This document shows, piece by piece, positions 1 to 5,497 of a stretch of 23,390 bases of DNA. Position 1 is the first letter of the stretch. Each line of letters begins with the position of its first letter. Origin of the DNA: RGIG3102 sp045633415 (GTDB taxonomy: Bacteria; Bacillota; Clostridia; Oscillospirales; Ruminococcaceae); NCBI GenBank assembly GCA_045633415.1, contig JAZQYH010000104.1, positions 1 through 23,390 of the forward strand, read 5' to 3'. The position numbers were made by a program, and so were the translations under genes. The notes below the pieces were generated by a model, which was not told where the DNA came from, did no database searches, and saw only the letters and a program-made list of their open reading frames with translations.

Positions 1-2
1 GT

Positions 3-87
3 GGGAGTGTTCCCGAGTGGCCAAAGGGGGCAGACTGTAAATCTGTTGTCAGTGACTTCGATGGTTCGAATCCATCCGCTCCCACCA
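3..87 (+). tRNA. tRNA-Tyr (anticodon GUA), CCA encoded
   Basis: This is a class II tRNA of 85 nt. The acceptor stem GGGAGTG (3-9) pairs with CGCTCCC (77-83), followed by discriminator A84 and an encoded CCA at 85-87. The anticodon arm CAGA-CTGTAAA-TCTG gives a seven-base loop with anticodon GTA, which reads Tyr codons. The long variable arm typical of bacterial tRNA-Tyr precedes the T arm GATGG-TTCGAAT-CCATC (60-76). A terminator follows within 16 bases, so this is the last gene of its transcript. Any tRNA partners upstream lie outside the window. Confidence 0.96.
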
Positions 88-131
88 TTTATTAACAGAT
101 GTACACCGACTTTGGTCGGTGTTTTTTATTT
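81..131 (+). repeat. Direct repeat copy 1: tRNA-Tyr 3' end plus terminator
   Basis: This stretch covers the last seven bases of the tRNA (CCCACCA) and the whole terminator. It recurs at 289-340 with a single substitution (T102 versus C310) and one extra T in the T-run. The offset between copies is 208 bases. Duplication of a tRNA 3' end is what integration at a tRNA attachment site or unequal recombination between tRNA genes would leave. Confidence 0.85.
103..127 (+). terminator. Intrinsic terminator of tRNA-Tyr
   Basis: ACACCGAC (103-110) and GTCGGTGT (115-122) form a perfect 8-bp stem around a TTTG loop, followed by five T residues (123-127). It sits 15 bases after the tRNA CCA. Confidence 0.9.
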
Positions 132-288
132 GTCTGAAAACTAATAATTTGTATATAAATCACCAATGGTGTTCGCCCTGAAAAACAATCGTCGCATACA
201 GCGGCAGTCTGAAGCCAGCCTTGTCTGCTCGTTGTTTTCCCTTCCTCCGTCTCCCTCCCCCTGCCACTGGCAGCGGTCGACTCCGTCA
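132..288. other. GC-richer insert between the two tRNA 3'-end copies; no gene seen
   Basis: The part from about 175 to 288 is clearly richer in G and C than the AT-rich sequence on both sides. It contains a long pyrimidine-only stretch (about 229-260) and an odd-centred palindrome CTGCCA-C-TGGCAG (261-273). The only open frame is on the minus strand (289-92). It runs through the terminator and has no ribosome binding site, so I do not call it a gene. The GC shift and flanking repeats fit a short inserted remnant. Confidence 0.5.
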
Positions 289-340
289 CCCACCATTTAT
301 TAACAGATGCACACCGACTTTGGTCGGTGTTTTTTTATTT
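289..340 (+). repeat. Direct repeat copy 2: tRNA 3' end and terminator duplicate
   Basis: This is the second copy of the 51-base unit seen at 81-131, starting with CCCACCA at 289-295. The terminator stem is intact (311-318 with 323-330) and is followed by six T residues (331-336). The bases just upstream (about 273-288) resemble a degraded T-arm (GCGG, TCGACT, CCGT), but no complete tRNA can be folded. It may be the tail of a lost tandem tRNA gene or an attachment-site remnant. The terminator itself should still be functional. Confidence 0.8.
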
Positions 341-353
341 TCACAATATTAAC

Positions 354-399
354 AGCACAGGATTAACTGTTCCCTTTTGGGTGCAGCTACTCCTGTGCT
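354..399. terminator. Long interrupted hairpin, probable terminator between tRNA and GH13 gene
   Basis: AGCACAGGA (354-362) pairs with TCCTGTGCT (391-399). Inside it, AACTG (365-369) pairs with CAGCT (384-388) and CCC (372-374) with GGG (379-381) around a TTTT loop. The two internal loops are symmetrical (2 by 2 bases). On the plus strand a T-rich run follows. On the minus strand the hairpin lies 67 bases after the GH13 stop, with only a weak TTAATATT tail. It could stop transcripts from both sides. Confidence 0.6.
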
Positions 400-465
400 T
401 TATTTTATCTGTATTGTTTTTAAACCATCATACTGATATGTATTTTAAATATTGGCCTGTTGTTT

Positions 466-2118
466 TTATTTATTCCAAAGATATACACGTGTTTCGTATG
501 GTCTGAGTGTAAGGGATTCTGATTTTTCGTAGTTACACAGAATCAGCTCTGCTTTGGCCAAATCAAAATCAGCTGGTACCTTCCACTGGTTCTGTTTTTC
601 AGCGAAAGAACACACAACAAGTACTTTCTGGTTTTCTGCAGTGCGGGAATATGTGTACAGTGCTTTGTTGTTTTTATCGTATTCTTTATATGCGCCGTCT
701 TTTACACAATGCAGTTCTTTACGCAGTTTTATAACTTTGCGATAGAAGTTCAAAACAGAATTTTCATCATCCTGCTGGTCTGCCACATTTACTTCCTTAT
801 AATTTTCATTTACATAAAACCAAGGTGTTCCTGTTGTAAAACCAGCATTTTCTTCAGCCGACCACTGCACAGGTGTACGGGCTGAATCTCGCGAACCATG
901 CCACAGACGCTGAAGGCGCTTTTTAGCAGATTTTTTAGTACCCACATTATTGTACTGCCAGCGTGTCTGCACATCTTCATACATTTCTGGGTCTTCCGGG
1001 TACCAGTTACTCATACCGATTTCCTGCCCCTGATACACAAATGGTGTGCCTTTCAGGAACATATATGACACCGCCAGCATTTTGGCGCTTTCATTACGGA
1101 ATTTTTCACTGCCATAACGGGAAACCATTCTTGGGTGGTCATGGTTTTCTATATACAGCATATTCCAGCCCTTGCCTTCCAGACCATTCTGCCAAGCAGA
1201 ATAAGCCTTTTTCAGTTTGCGAAGGTTAAACGGCATATGGTTAAAGTCTGTAAACAGGCAGTCAGCTTCCTGTGTAGCAAACTGAATCATCATATCAAGC
1301 ACAGGATTATTATTTTCATCTATATATTCCAGCGCTTTTTTGGGAGTTACCATTGGAGCTTCTGCCAGAGTCATACAGTCATAATAAGAGAATACATCTC
1401 GGTTGAATTCTTCCAGATATTCATGAAGGTGTGGGCCGTGGTTAAAGTAGAAGAAACCTTTCGACGCAGGCATAAAGTGGTCATCTGGTAAACCTTCTTT
1501 TTTGGATATAAAGGTAATAACATCTTCACGGAAGCCATCTACGCCCATATCCAGCCAGAAACGAAGTATCTTTTTAACTTCTTCTCTCACAAGCGGGTTG
1601 TCCATGTTCAAATCGGCCTGCTCAATAGCAAACAGATGCATATAGTATTCGCCACGCACATTATCCCACTGCCATGCTTTGCCTTCAAAAAGAGAATCCC
1701 AGTTATTTGGCAGTTTACCGTTTGGTTTTGCAGGGCGCCAGATATAATAATCTGTGTATGGTTCTATTCTCTGCTGACTCTTTTCAAACCATTCGTGCTC
1801 TGTGCTGGTATGATTTACAACAAGGTCCATAATAACTTTCATGCCTCTTTCATGTGCACCATCCAGCACTTTACGAAAAGCATCCATGCCGCCAAACTCC
1901 CGAGCTATATCCATATAGTCAGAGATGTCATAACCACAGTCTACCCCAGGAGATGGGTAAAGAGGTGAAAACCAAATGCCATCGCACCCCAAAGACTTGA
2001 TATAATCCAGCTTTTCATAAACGCCTATCAGGTCACCCATACCATCGCCATTACCATCTTTGAATGAACGTGGCCATATCTGGTAAAACACCATATCTTT
2101 ATACCATTTTTTGTTCAT
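466..2118 (-). CDS. GH13 oligo-1,6-glucosidase (alpha-glucosidase, GH13_31-like)
   Basis: A 550-residue cytoplasmic alpha-glucosidase that should release glucose from the non-reducing end of isomalto-oligosaccharides. All GH13 regions are visible. They are region I DLVVNH (98-103), the nucleophile Asp199 in GFRED, the acid/base Glu253 in LAEAP, and the stabiliser Asp327 in ENHD. The calcium loop DGNGDGMGD (21-29) and the QADLN motif (about 167-171) are typical of the oligo-1,6-glucosidase group. Val200 after the nucleophile is the residue associated with alpha-1,6 specificity in this family. The start is ATG at 2118. The frame could begin at an upstream TTG (2148), but AAGGCGG lies 8 bases before 2118, and this start puts the nucleophile at position 199 as in Bacillus oligo-1,6-glucosidase. 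There is no signal peptide and no transporter or phosphotransferase gene beside it. A trehalose-6-phosphate hydrolase or sucrose-active relative is the main alternative. Confidence 0.92.
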   Translation of the reverse strand: MNKKWYKDMVFYQIWPRSFKDGNGDGMGDLIGVYEKLDYIKSLGCDGIWFSPLYPSPGVDCGYDISDYMDIAREFGGMDAFRKVLDGAHERGMKVIMDLVVNHTSTEHEWFEKSQQRIEPYTDYYIWRPAKPNGKLPNNWDSLFEGKAWQWDNVRGEYYMHLFAIEQADLNMDNPLVREEVKKILRFWLDMGVDGFREDVITFISKKEGLPDDHFMPASKGFFYFNHGPHLHEYLEEFNRDVFSYYDCMTLAEAPMVTPKKALEYIDENNNPVLDMMIQFATQEADCLFTDFNHMPFNLRKLKKAYSAWQNGLEGKGWNMLYIENHDHPRMVSRYGSEKFRNESAKMLAVSYMFLKGTPFVYQGQEIGMSNWYPEDPEMYEDVQTRWQYNNVGTKKSAKKRLQRLWHGSRDSARTPVQWSAEENAGFTTGTPWFYVNENYKEVNVADQQDDENSVLNFYRKVIKLRKELHCVKDGAYKEYDKNNKALYTYSRTAENQKVLVVCSFAEKQNQWKVPADFDLAKAELILCNYEKSESLTLRPYETRVYLWNK

Positions 2119-2162
2119 ATTCCTTACCGCCTTAAATAAGTTTTTCAATGTCTGCTGTATGT

Positions 2163-2179
2163 GTGGTATTATTTACCAC
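2163..2179. promoter_or_regulatory. Inverted repeat in the GH13 leader, possible operator
   Basis: GTGGTA (2163-2168) and TACCAC (2174-2179) form a perfect 6-bp inverted repeat with a 5-base spacer. It lies between the GH13 start codon and the predicted -10 (2202-2207), where a sugar-responsive repressor could bind. The repressor is not identifiable in the window. Confidence 0.4.
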
Positions 2180-2201
2180 TTTTAATTTATCTGCTGTTAA
2201 C

Positions 2202-2207
2202 ATTATA
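2202..2207 (-). promoter_or_regulatory. Probable -10 of the GH13 promoter (TATAAT)
   Basis: Read on the minus strand, 2207-2202 is a perfect TATAAT about 84 bases upstream of the GH13 start. The hexamer 17 bases further upstream is a poor -35 match, which fits an activator-dependent or weak promoter. Confidence 0.5.
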
Positions 2208-2281
2208 CCATCTTTACGAATATAATCTATAGGTTTGTCTCTTTTATTTGCAACTGAGAACTCCTGTCATAATTCGCGAAA

Positions 2282-2309
2282 AAAACATCTTCTGTGAAGA
2301 AGATGTTTT
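2282..2309 (-). terminator. Hairpin with T-run on the minus strand, between GH13 and merR-like genes
   Basis: AAAACATCTTCT (2282-2293) pairs with AGAAGATGTTTT (2298-2309) around a four-base loop. Read on the minus strand it is followed by a run of T residues, so it works best as a minus-strand terminator. It would stop antisense transcripts of the regulator gene from entering the GH13 gene. The plus-strand tail (TTGCTGTTTT) is weaker. Confidence 0.7.
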
Positions 2310-2335
2310 GCTGTTTTATGACACAAACAAAACTG

Positions 2336-2365
2336 TTGACTGCACGTTGCGTGCAGTTTTACTCT
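2336..2365 (+). promoter_or_regulatory. MerR-type promoter with palindromic operator in the spacer
   Basis: A -35 TTGACT (2336-2341) and a -10 TACTCT (2360-2365) are 18 bases apart. Between them lies a perfect inverted repeat, ACTGCACG-TTG-CGTGCAGT (2339-2357). A dyad between -35 and -10 with a longer-than-normal spacer is the classic MerR-family operator layout, and the gene it drives is a MerR-type protein. Autoregulation is therefore likely. Confidence 0.8.
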
Positions 2366-2384
2366 AAATACAAAGGAGATGGAT

Positions 2385-2714
2385 ATGGATGATTTGTTGC
2401 TACGAGAAATATGCAAATTGACAGGAGTTACCCGACGTGCTGTGCAAGGATACGAAAAAGAAGGGCTGATAGCATCATCAGGTAAAAACAACAAAGGATA
2501 TTTACTGTATGACGCCAGAACCACCGATGATATAAAAAGAATAAAACTTTTTCAGCAACGGGGATTCAGCCTGAAGGAGATAAAGACTTTTCCAGAGCTG
2601 AATAAGGAAGATTTTAAATTTACACTTATTCAAAAAGTGTTCGAATTGCAGAAAAAACAGTCACAGTTAAAATCTGTGGCAATGGAAATTCAAGCTATAA
2701 TAGCTGAACTGTAA
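2385..2714 (+). CDS. MerR-family transcriptional regulator, short form
   Basis: A 109-residue DNA-binding protein. The N-terminal winged helix-turn-helix is clear: LREICKLTGVTRRAVQGYEK followed by the wing (GYLLYD) and the helix pair ending in RGFSLKEI. The remaining 40 or so residues form a charged helix suited to dimerisation. There is no C-terminal effector domain and no cysteine cluster, so the signal is not evident. An in-frame ATG at 2379 directly abuts AAAGGAG (2373-2378) and leaves no spacing. ATG 2385 is 6 bases away and is chosen. The gene probably represses or activates its own promoter through the dyad upstream. It lies 49 bases before a lipoprotein gene on the same strand, with no terminator between them, so the two may share a transcript. 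Confidence 0.9.
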   Translation: MDDLLLREICKLTGVTRRAVQGYEKEGLIASSGKNNKGYLLYDARTTDDIKRIKLFQQRGFSLKEIKTFPELNKEDFKFTLIQKVFELQKKQSQLKSVAMEIQAIIAEL

Positions 2715-2763
2715 CATCTAAAACAACAAAACATCTGAAATCTATATCTATATGGAGGAAAAC

Positions 2764-3276
2764 ATGAAAAAAGTAATCGCAATTATTCTTGCTGTGGCAA
2801 TGATTATAGCAATGGTAGCCTGTGGCAAGGGCGAGTCCGTCCAGCCTACAGATAAAGGAGAAACCGACAGCCAGATTGTAGAAATTGATAGCAACGAGCC
2901 GCCAACTGTAAACACCGATGACGCGCCTGTGTCAACATCAGAGCCTACAGCTGAACCAACCCCTGAACCAACTCCTGAACCAACTCCCGAAAAACAGGAA
3001 GCGCAATTAACAGGTATACGACCAGAGTTCAAAAAAGCGATGGACGACTATGAGGCGTTTTTTGATAAATATATAGAATTTATCAACAGGTATGAAACTG
3101 CCAGCACAACAGAACTGATGGGACTTATGACTGACTATTTACAGTATATGACTGACTTTACACAAGCTATGGAAGAACTCGAAGAAATGGGGAATCAGGA
3201 TATGTCCACAGAAGAAGCCTTATATTATGCGCAGGTATCAACAAGAATAAGTCAAAAATTATTGACAGTGGTATAA
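2764..3276 (+). CDS. Small lipoprotein with Pro/Glu linker (DUF6591-like)
   Basis: A 170-residue exported lipoprotein. A basic start (MKK), a hydrophobic segment and a lipobox ending in Cys20 (MVAC) give a signal peptidase II signal. A low-complexity linker with three EPTP units (about residues 60-76) spaces a C-terminal helical domain of about 85 residues from the membrane. That domain (PEFKKAMDDYEAFFDKY onward) resembles, from memory, the uncharacterised DUF6591 family of Clostridia lipoproteins; I cannot confirm this here. GGAGG (2754-2758) lies 5 bases before ATG 2764. An in-frame ATG at 2752 overlaps the ribosome binding site and is rejected. A shared bidirectional terminator follows. 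The function is unknown. Confidence 0.85.
   Translation: MKKVIAIILAVAMIIAMVACGKGESVQPTDKGETDSQIVEIDSNEPPTVNTDDAPVSTSEPTAEPTPEPTPEPTPEKQEAQLTGIRPEFKKAMDDYEAFFDKYIEFINRYETASTTELMGLMTDYLQYMTDFTQAMEELEEMGNQDMSTEEALYYAQVSTRISQKLLTVV
2953..2988 (+). repeat. Three tandem 12-bp units encoding EPTP
   Basis: GAACCAACYCCY occurs three times in tandem, with a degenerate fourth unit just upstream (2941-2952). It encodes the Pro-rich linker of the lipoprotein and is a likely site of length variation by slippage. Confidence 0.85.
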
Positions 3277-3278
3277 AT

Positions 3279-3313
3279 ATAGACCGGCATCTGACAAACA
3301 GATGCCGGTCTAT
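3279..3313. terminator. Bidirectional terminator between convergent genes
   Basis: ATAGACCGGCATCTG (3279-3293) and its exact complement (3299-3313) form a perfect 15-bp stem with a five-base loop. T-rich sequence follows on the plus strand. It lies between the lipoprotein stop and the stop of the convergent membrane-protein gene and can serve both. Confidence 0.92.
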
Positions 3314-3317
3314 TATT

Positions 3318-4166
3318 TTATTCTTCTTTCTTTCCTTTTTGCAGGAGGTTATTTGCTTTTGTTGGTTCAAGTTTAACACGGACAGGTTTCGGGAAAGTGA
3401 TATTAAGCCCTGCCGGAGTGTTTATAAGCCATAGGAACACCGCTATCATCAAAAGTGGTATGACACAGGATGTGATAAGCATTATAGCCACAGCCTCAAT
3501 AAAGTTATTAAGGATGTTTTTCACGCTTTCAACCGCTGTGGAAACTGCATTTGTTACGGATGAAAACATATTGCTGAATATATTTTTATCCTCTTTATTT
3601 TCACTTTCTGCTAGAACAGTGGCATTTTCAGCAGATGTGATTGCCGCCTGTATAGATGTGTCGTATGTGTTTTCAATAATCTGACATACCTGCACGCTGG
3701 CTGGAACTATCATAAACAAAGCAAAGCCAAAGGCGAGTAGTTTAATTGCTAGATTTTTGGTCCATTCCATATCTCTGAACAATATGTATGCAATCAACAA
3801 TATACATGCCAAAGGCACTACATACTGAAACACTATAAGCCCCGAAAGGGTTATAAGGTATTTTTCAAGAACGATGGCTGCAAGAATTATCATAAAATAC
3901 ACGCTTAATTCTGCAAGTTCATTGGCTATCGGTGTAGCCCAGTCATCTTTCAGCAATGTAAGTGCTGTGGATGCAGTTGTAGATGCAGTTGTCAATGTCA
4001 AAACTGTGTTGCGTTTGGAATCAAGGTATTCTATTGTTTCTTTTCTTTGTTCTGGGTCAGAGTACTTTGGTGCAGCATACTTAACCGAAGACACAGCTGT
4101 AATCACAAGTACAATTACCAGAACCCAGCTGATAATCCATGTCTTTTTGCCTGTAAAACTAAACAT
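3318..4166 (-). CDS. Multi-pass membrane protein of unknown function
   Basis: A 282-residue protein I cannot assign to a family. It has an N-terminal membrane segment (about 10-28), a Ser/Thr/Ala-rich stretch (57-70), then hydrophobic segments at about 88-110, 111-130 and 139-160. A hydrophilic, probably amphipathic stretch spans 165-222. A last membrane segment lies at about 224-249, before a basic tail ending KKGEE-like (QKGKKEE). GGGAGG lies 8 bases before ATG 4166. A good promoter of its own sits in the 130-base gap after the vWA gene, so it may be made independently of the macro-vWA transcript. The context suggests a membrane partner of the vWA protein, which is inference only. Confidence 0.8.
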   Translation of the reverse strand: MFSFTGKKTWIISWVLVIVLVITAVSSVKYAAPKYSDPEQRKETIEYLDSKRNTVLTLTTASTTASTALTLLKDDWATPIANELAELSVYFMIILAAIVLEKYLITLSGLIVFQYVVPLACILLIAYILFRDMEWTKNLAIKLLAFGFALFMIVPASVQVCQIIENTYDTSIQAAITSAENATVLAESENKEDKNIFSNMFSSVTNAVSTAVESVKNILNNFIEAVAIMLITSCVIPLLMIAVFLWLINTPAGLNITFPKPVRVKLEPTKANNLLQKGKKEE

Positions 4167-4245
4167 AACTTTTACCTCCCTGAAACTGAATTATAATTAT
4201 CAAAAAAGGTCGATTACTGTCACTTACAGTGTAACACAAGCAATA

Positions 4246-4274
4246 AGTATAATCAATGAACGGATTTATGCCAA
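4246..4274 (-). promoter_or_regulatory. Promoter of the membrane-protein gene
   Basis: Read on the minus strand, TTGGCA (4274-4269) and TATACT (4251-4246) are separated by exactly 17 bases. An inverted repeat ACTGT-N5-ACAGT (4216-4230) lies just downstream of the expected start point and could be an operator. Confidence 0.7.
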
Positions 4275-4296
4275 TAGTGAAATCTGCTATTTCATA

Positions 4297-5043
4297 TCAT
4301 CTGCTACGGCCCCTGCTTTCGTAATCATCTTCAATGCGTTTTTTCCAGTCTTTTGACAATGGCGCAGAACAGGTGCGCATATAGGAAATTGTTTCGTTCA
4401 GTACTTTATAATTTAAGGCTGTGCCTTTGCTGTCGTTGTTGTAGTCAACAGCTCTATCTCGTTCGATGCCAAACATACTTGCTGTTGTCACAGCGTCAAT
4501 GTTTGCACCAAGGAACAGAAACTCCCAGCCATATTTTTCTTTCTGTCGGCTAATCATAGCTTTCACTTTTTCATAAGTGTATCTTCGGCTGGCGTTTTCC
4601 ATGCCATCTGTTGTAATGATAAACAGTGTTTTCCCCGGTCTGTCTTCCTCACGTGCATATTTATGTACATTGCCGATGTGGTGAATAGCGCCGCCGATTG
4701 CATCTAACAATGCTGTAGACCCACGGACAAAATAATCTTTGTTTGTCATAGGCTGGATTTTATTTACTGGCACTCTGTCGTGCAGAACTTCACTGTGATT
4801 GTCAAACAGCACAGTGGAAATAAGTGCCACACCTTCTTCATTTTTCTGCTTTTCCACAAGGGAGTTGAAGCCGCCAATAGTGTCTTTTTCAAGACCGGAC
4901 ATTGACCCACTACGGTCAAGGATAAATACGATTTCTGTAATGTTGTTTTTGATTTCTGGCATTACTTTCAGGGCAGGAATACCACCGCAATCCGGAACTG
5001 GAATGCCACCGCAATGTGTTACATGTTCTTTATTTTTCTTCAT
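4297..5043 (-). CDS. von Willebrand factor A (vWA) domain protein
   Basis: A 248-residue protein made almost entirely of one vWA fold, with a complete metal-ion-dependent adhesion site. The site is D43-x-S45-x-S47 in LDRSGSM, Thr110 in RGSTALLD, and Asp146 in TTDGMEN. Such domains bind a protein partner through a divalent metal. No signal peptide or membrane segment is visible, so it is probably cytoplasmic, as in TerY-like stress proteins. The N-terminus is odd: CGGIP occurs twice (11-15 and 19-23), giving two cysteines near the start. AGGAGG precedes ATG 5043 with normal spacing but is buried in a hairpin (5050-5097). It lies downstream of the macro-domain and 120-aa genes on the same strand and is probably co-transcribed with them. 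Confidence 0.88.
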   Translation of the reverse strand: MKKNKEHVTHCGGIPVPDCGGIPALKVMPEIKNNITEIVFILDRSGSMSGLEKDTIGGFNSLVEKQKNEEGVALISTVLFDNHSEVLHDRVPVNKIQPMTNKDYFVRGSTALLDAIGGAIHHIGNVHKYAREEDRPGKTLFIITTDGMENASRRYTYEKVKAMISRQKEKYGWEFLFLGANIDAVTTASMFGIERDRAVDYNNDSKGTALNYKVLNETISYMRTCSAPLSKDWKKRIEDDYESRGRSR

Positions 5044-5049
5044 AATAAT

Positions 5050-5097
5050 AGCCTCCTTTAACTTTCTGATTACAGTATACAGAAAAAAGAGGAGGCT
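5050..5097 (-). promoter_or_regulatory. Hairpin sequestering the vWA ribosome binding site
   Basis: On the minus-strand transcript, AGCCUCCU (5097-5090) pairs with AGGAGGCU (5057-5050), which contains the Shine-Dalgarno sequence of the vWA gene. An inner stem UUUCUG (5085-5080) with CAGAAA (5068-5063) closes an 11-base loop. The whole element fits translational control, or coupling to upstream translation or to an RNA-binding factor. Confidence 0.65.
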
Positions 5098-5100
5098 GTG

Positions 5101-5117
5101 GTCGCCTGCAAGGCGAC
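5101..5117 (-). other. Short GC-rich hairpin between the 120-aa and vWA genes
   Basis: GTCGCCT (5101-5107) and AGGCGAC (5111-5117) form a perfect 7-bp stem with a three-base loop, six bases past the stop of the 120-aa gene. On the minus strand no T-run follows directly, but a run of six T residues begins about 13 bases later, inside the next hairpin. It could be a partial terminator or an RNA processing/stability element. Confidence 0.5.
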
Positions 5118-5122
5118 ATTAT

Positions 5123-5485
5123 TTAATTTTCAAGAGTTGACACAATCGCATCGCTTGCAATGGCATAAATATTGGCTGCCACGATTTCAGCATCTTCCAT
5201 TTCAACAGGTGTTTCATCATCACCTTTGATAAATGTGTAGCCTACACCACCCTCTGGATCAATGTCGAGAAACGCAAGATATGTCTGTGTACCATCGTTA
5301 AAGCCGCAGATTATAAATTTCAGCGCCGCAAGAGCATCTTCCACATCCACACCAGCTTCTTTCAGTTCCTGACAGGAATATTCCCTGTTGCTGTCACCAA
5401 AGTCGAACTGAAGAATAAAATTAAACAGTTTCAGTTCTTCCTCTTCAAGATTCATATATTCATCCCAGAATTTAAATTCATTCAT
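5123..5485 (-). CDS. Hypothetical acidic 120-aa protein
   Basis: I do not recognise this protein. It is short, strongly acidic (an early EEEE run and several D/E-rich stretches), soluble and without a signal peptide. A central beta-rich segment (TQTYLAFLDIDPEGGVGYTFI) followed by an acidic C-terminal helix suggests a compact alpha/beta fold. AAAGGAG lies upstream of ATG 5485 at good spacing. Only 12 bases separate it from the stop of the macro-domain gene, so the two are surely in one operon, and it may be a partner or regulator of that protein. Confidence 0.8.
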   Translation of the reverse strand: MNEFKFWDEYMNLEEEELKLFNFILQFDFGDSNREYSCQELKEAGVDVEDALAALKFIICGFNDGTQTYLAFLDIDPEGGVGYTFIKGDDETPVEMEDAEIVAANIYAIASDAIVSTLEN

Positions 5486-5497
5486 ATTTATTCTCCT

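Noticed and set aside
92..289. 65-codon minus-strand frame between the two tRNA 3'-end copies
   Set aside because: It runs through the terminator and both repeat ends, starts at GTG without a ribosome binding site and has low-complexity composition from the pyrimidine tract.
2119..2148. Upstream TTG start for the GH13 enzyme
   Set aside because: No ribosome binding site; ATG 2118 has one and gives the family's usual N-terminus and residue numbering.
2267..2524. 85-codon minus-strand frame opposite the MerR-like gene
   Set aside because: It is antisense to a clear winged-helix coding sequence and contains the promoter, operator and hairpin of that region.
3874..4356. 160-codon plus-strand frame across the membrane-protein gene and its promoter
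   Set aside because: It overlaps a gene with good start signals and membrane segments, and it crosses a promoter and an operon gap.
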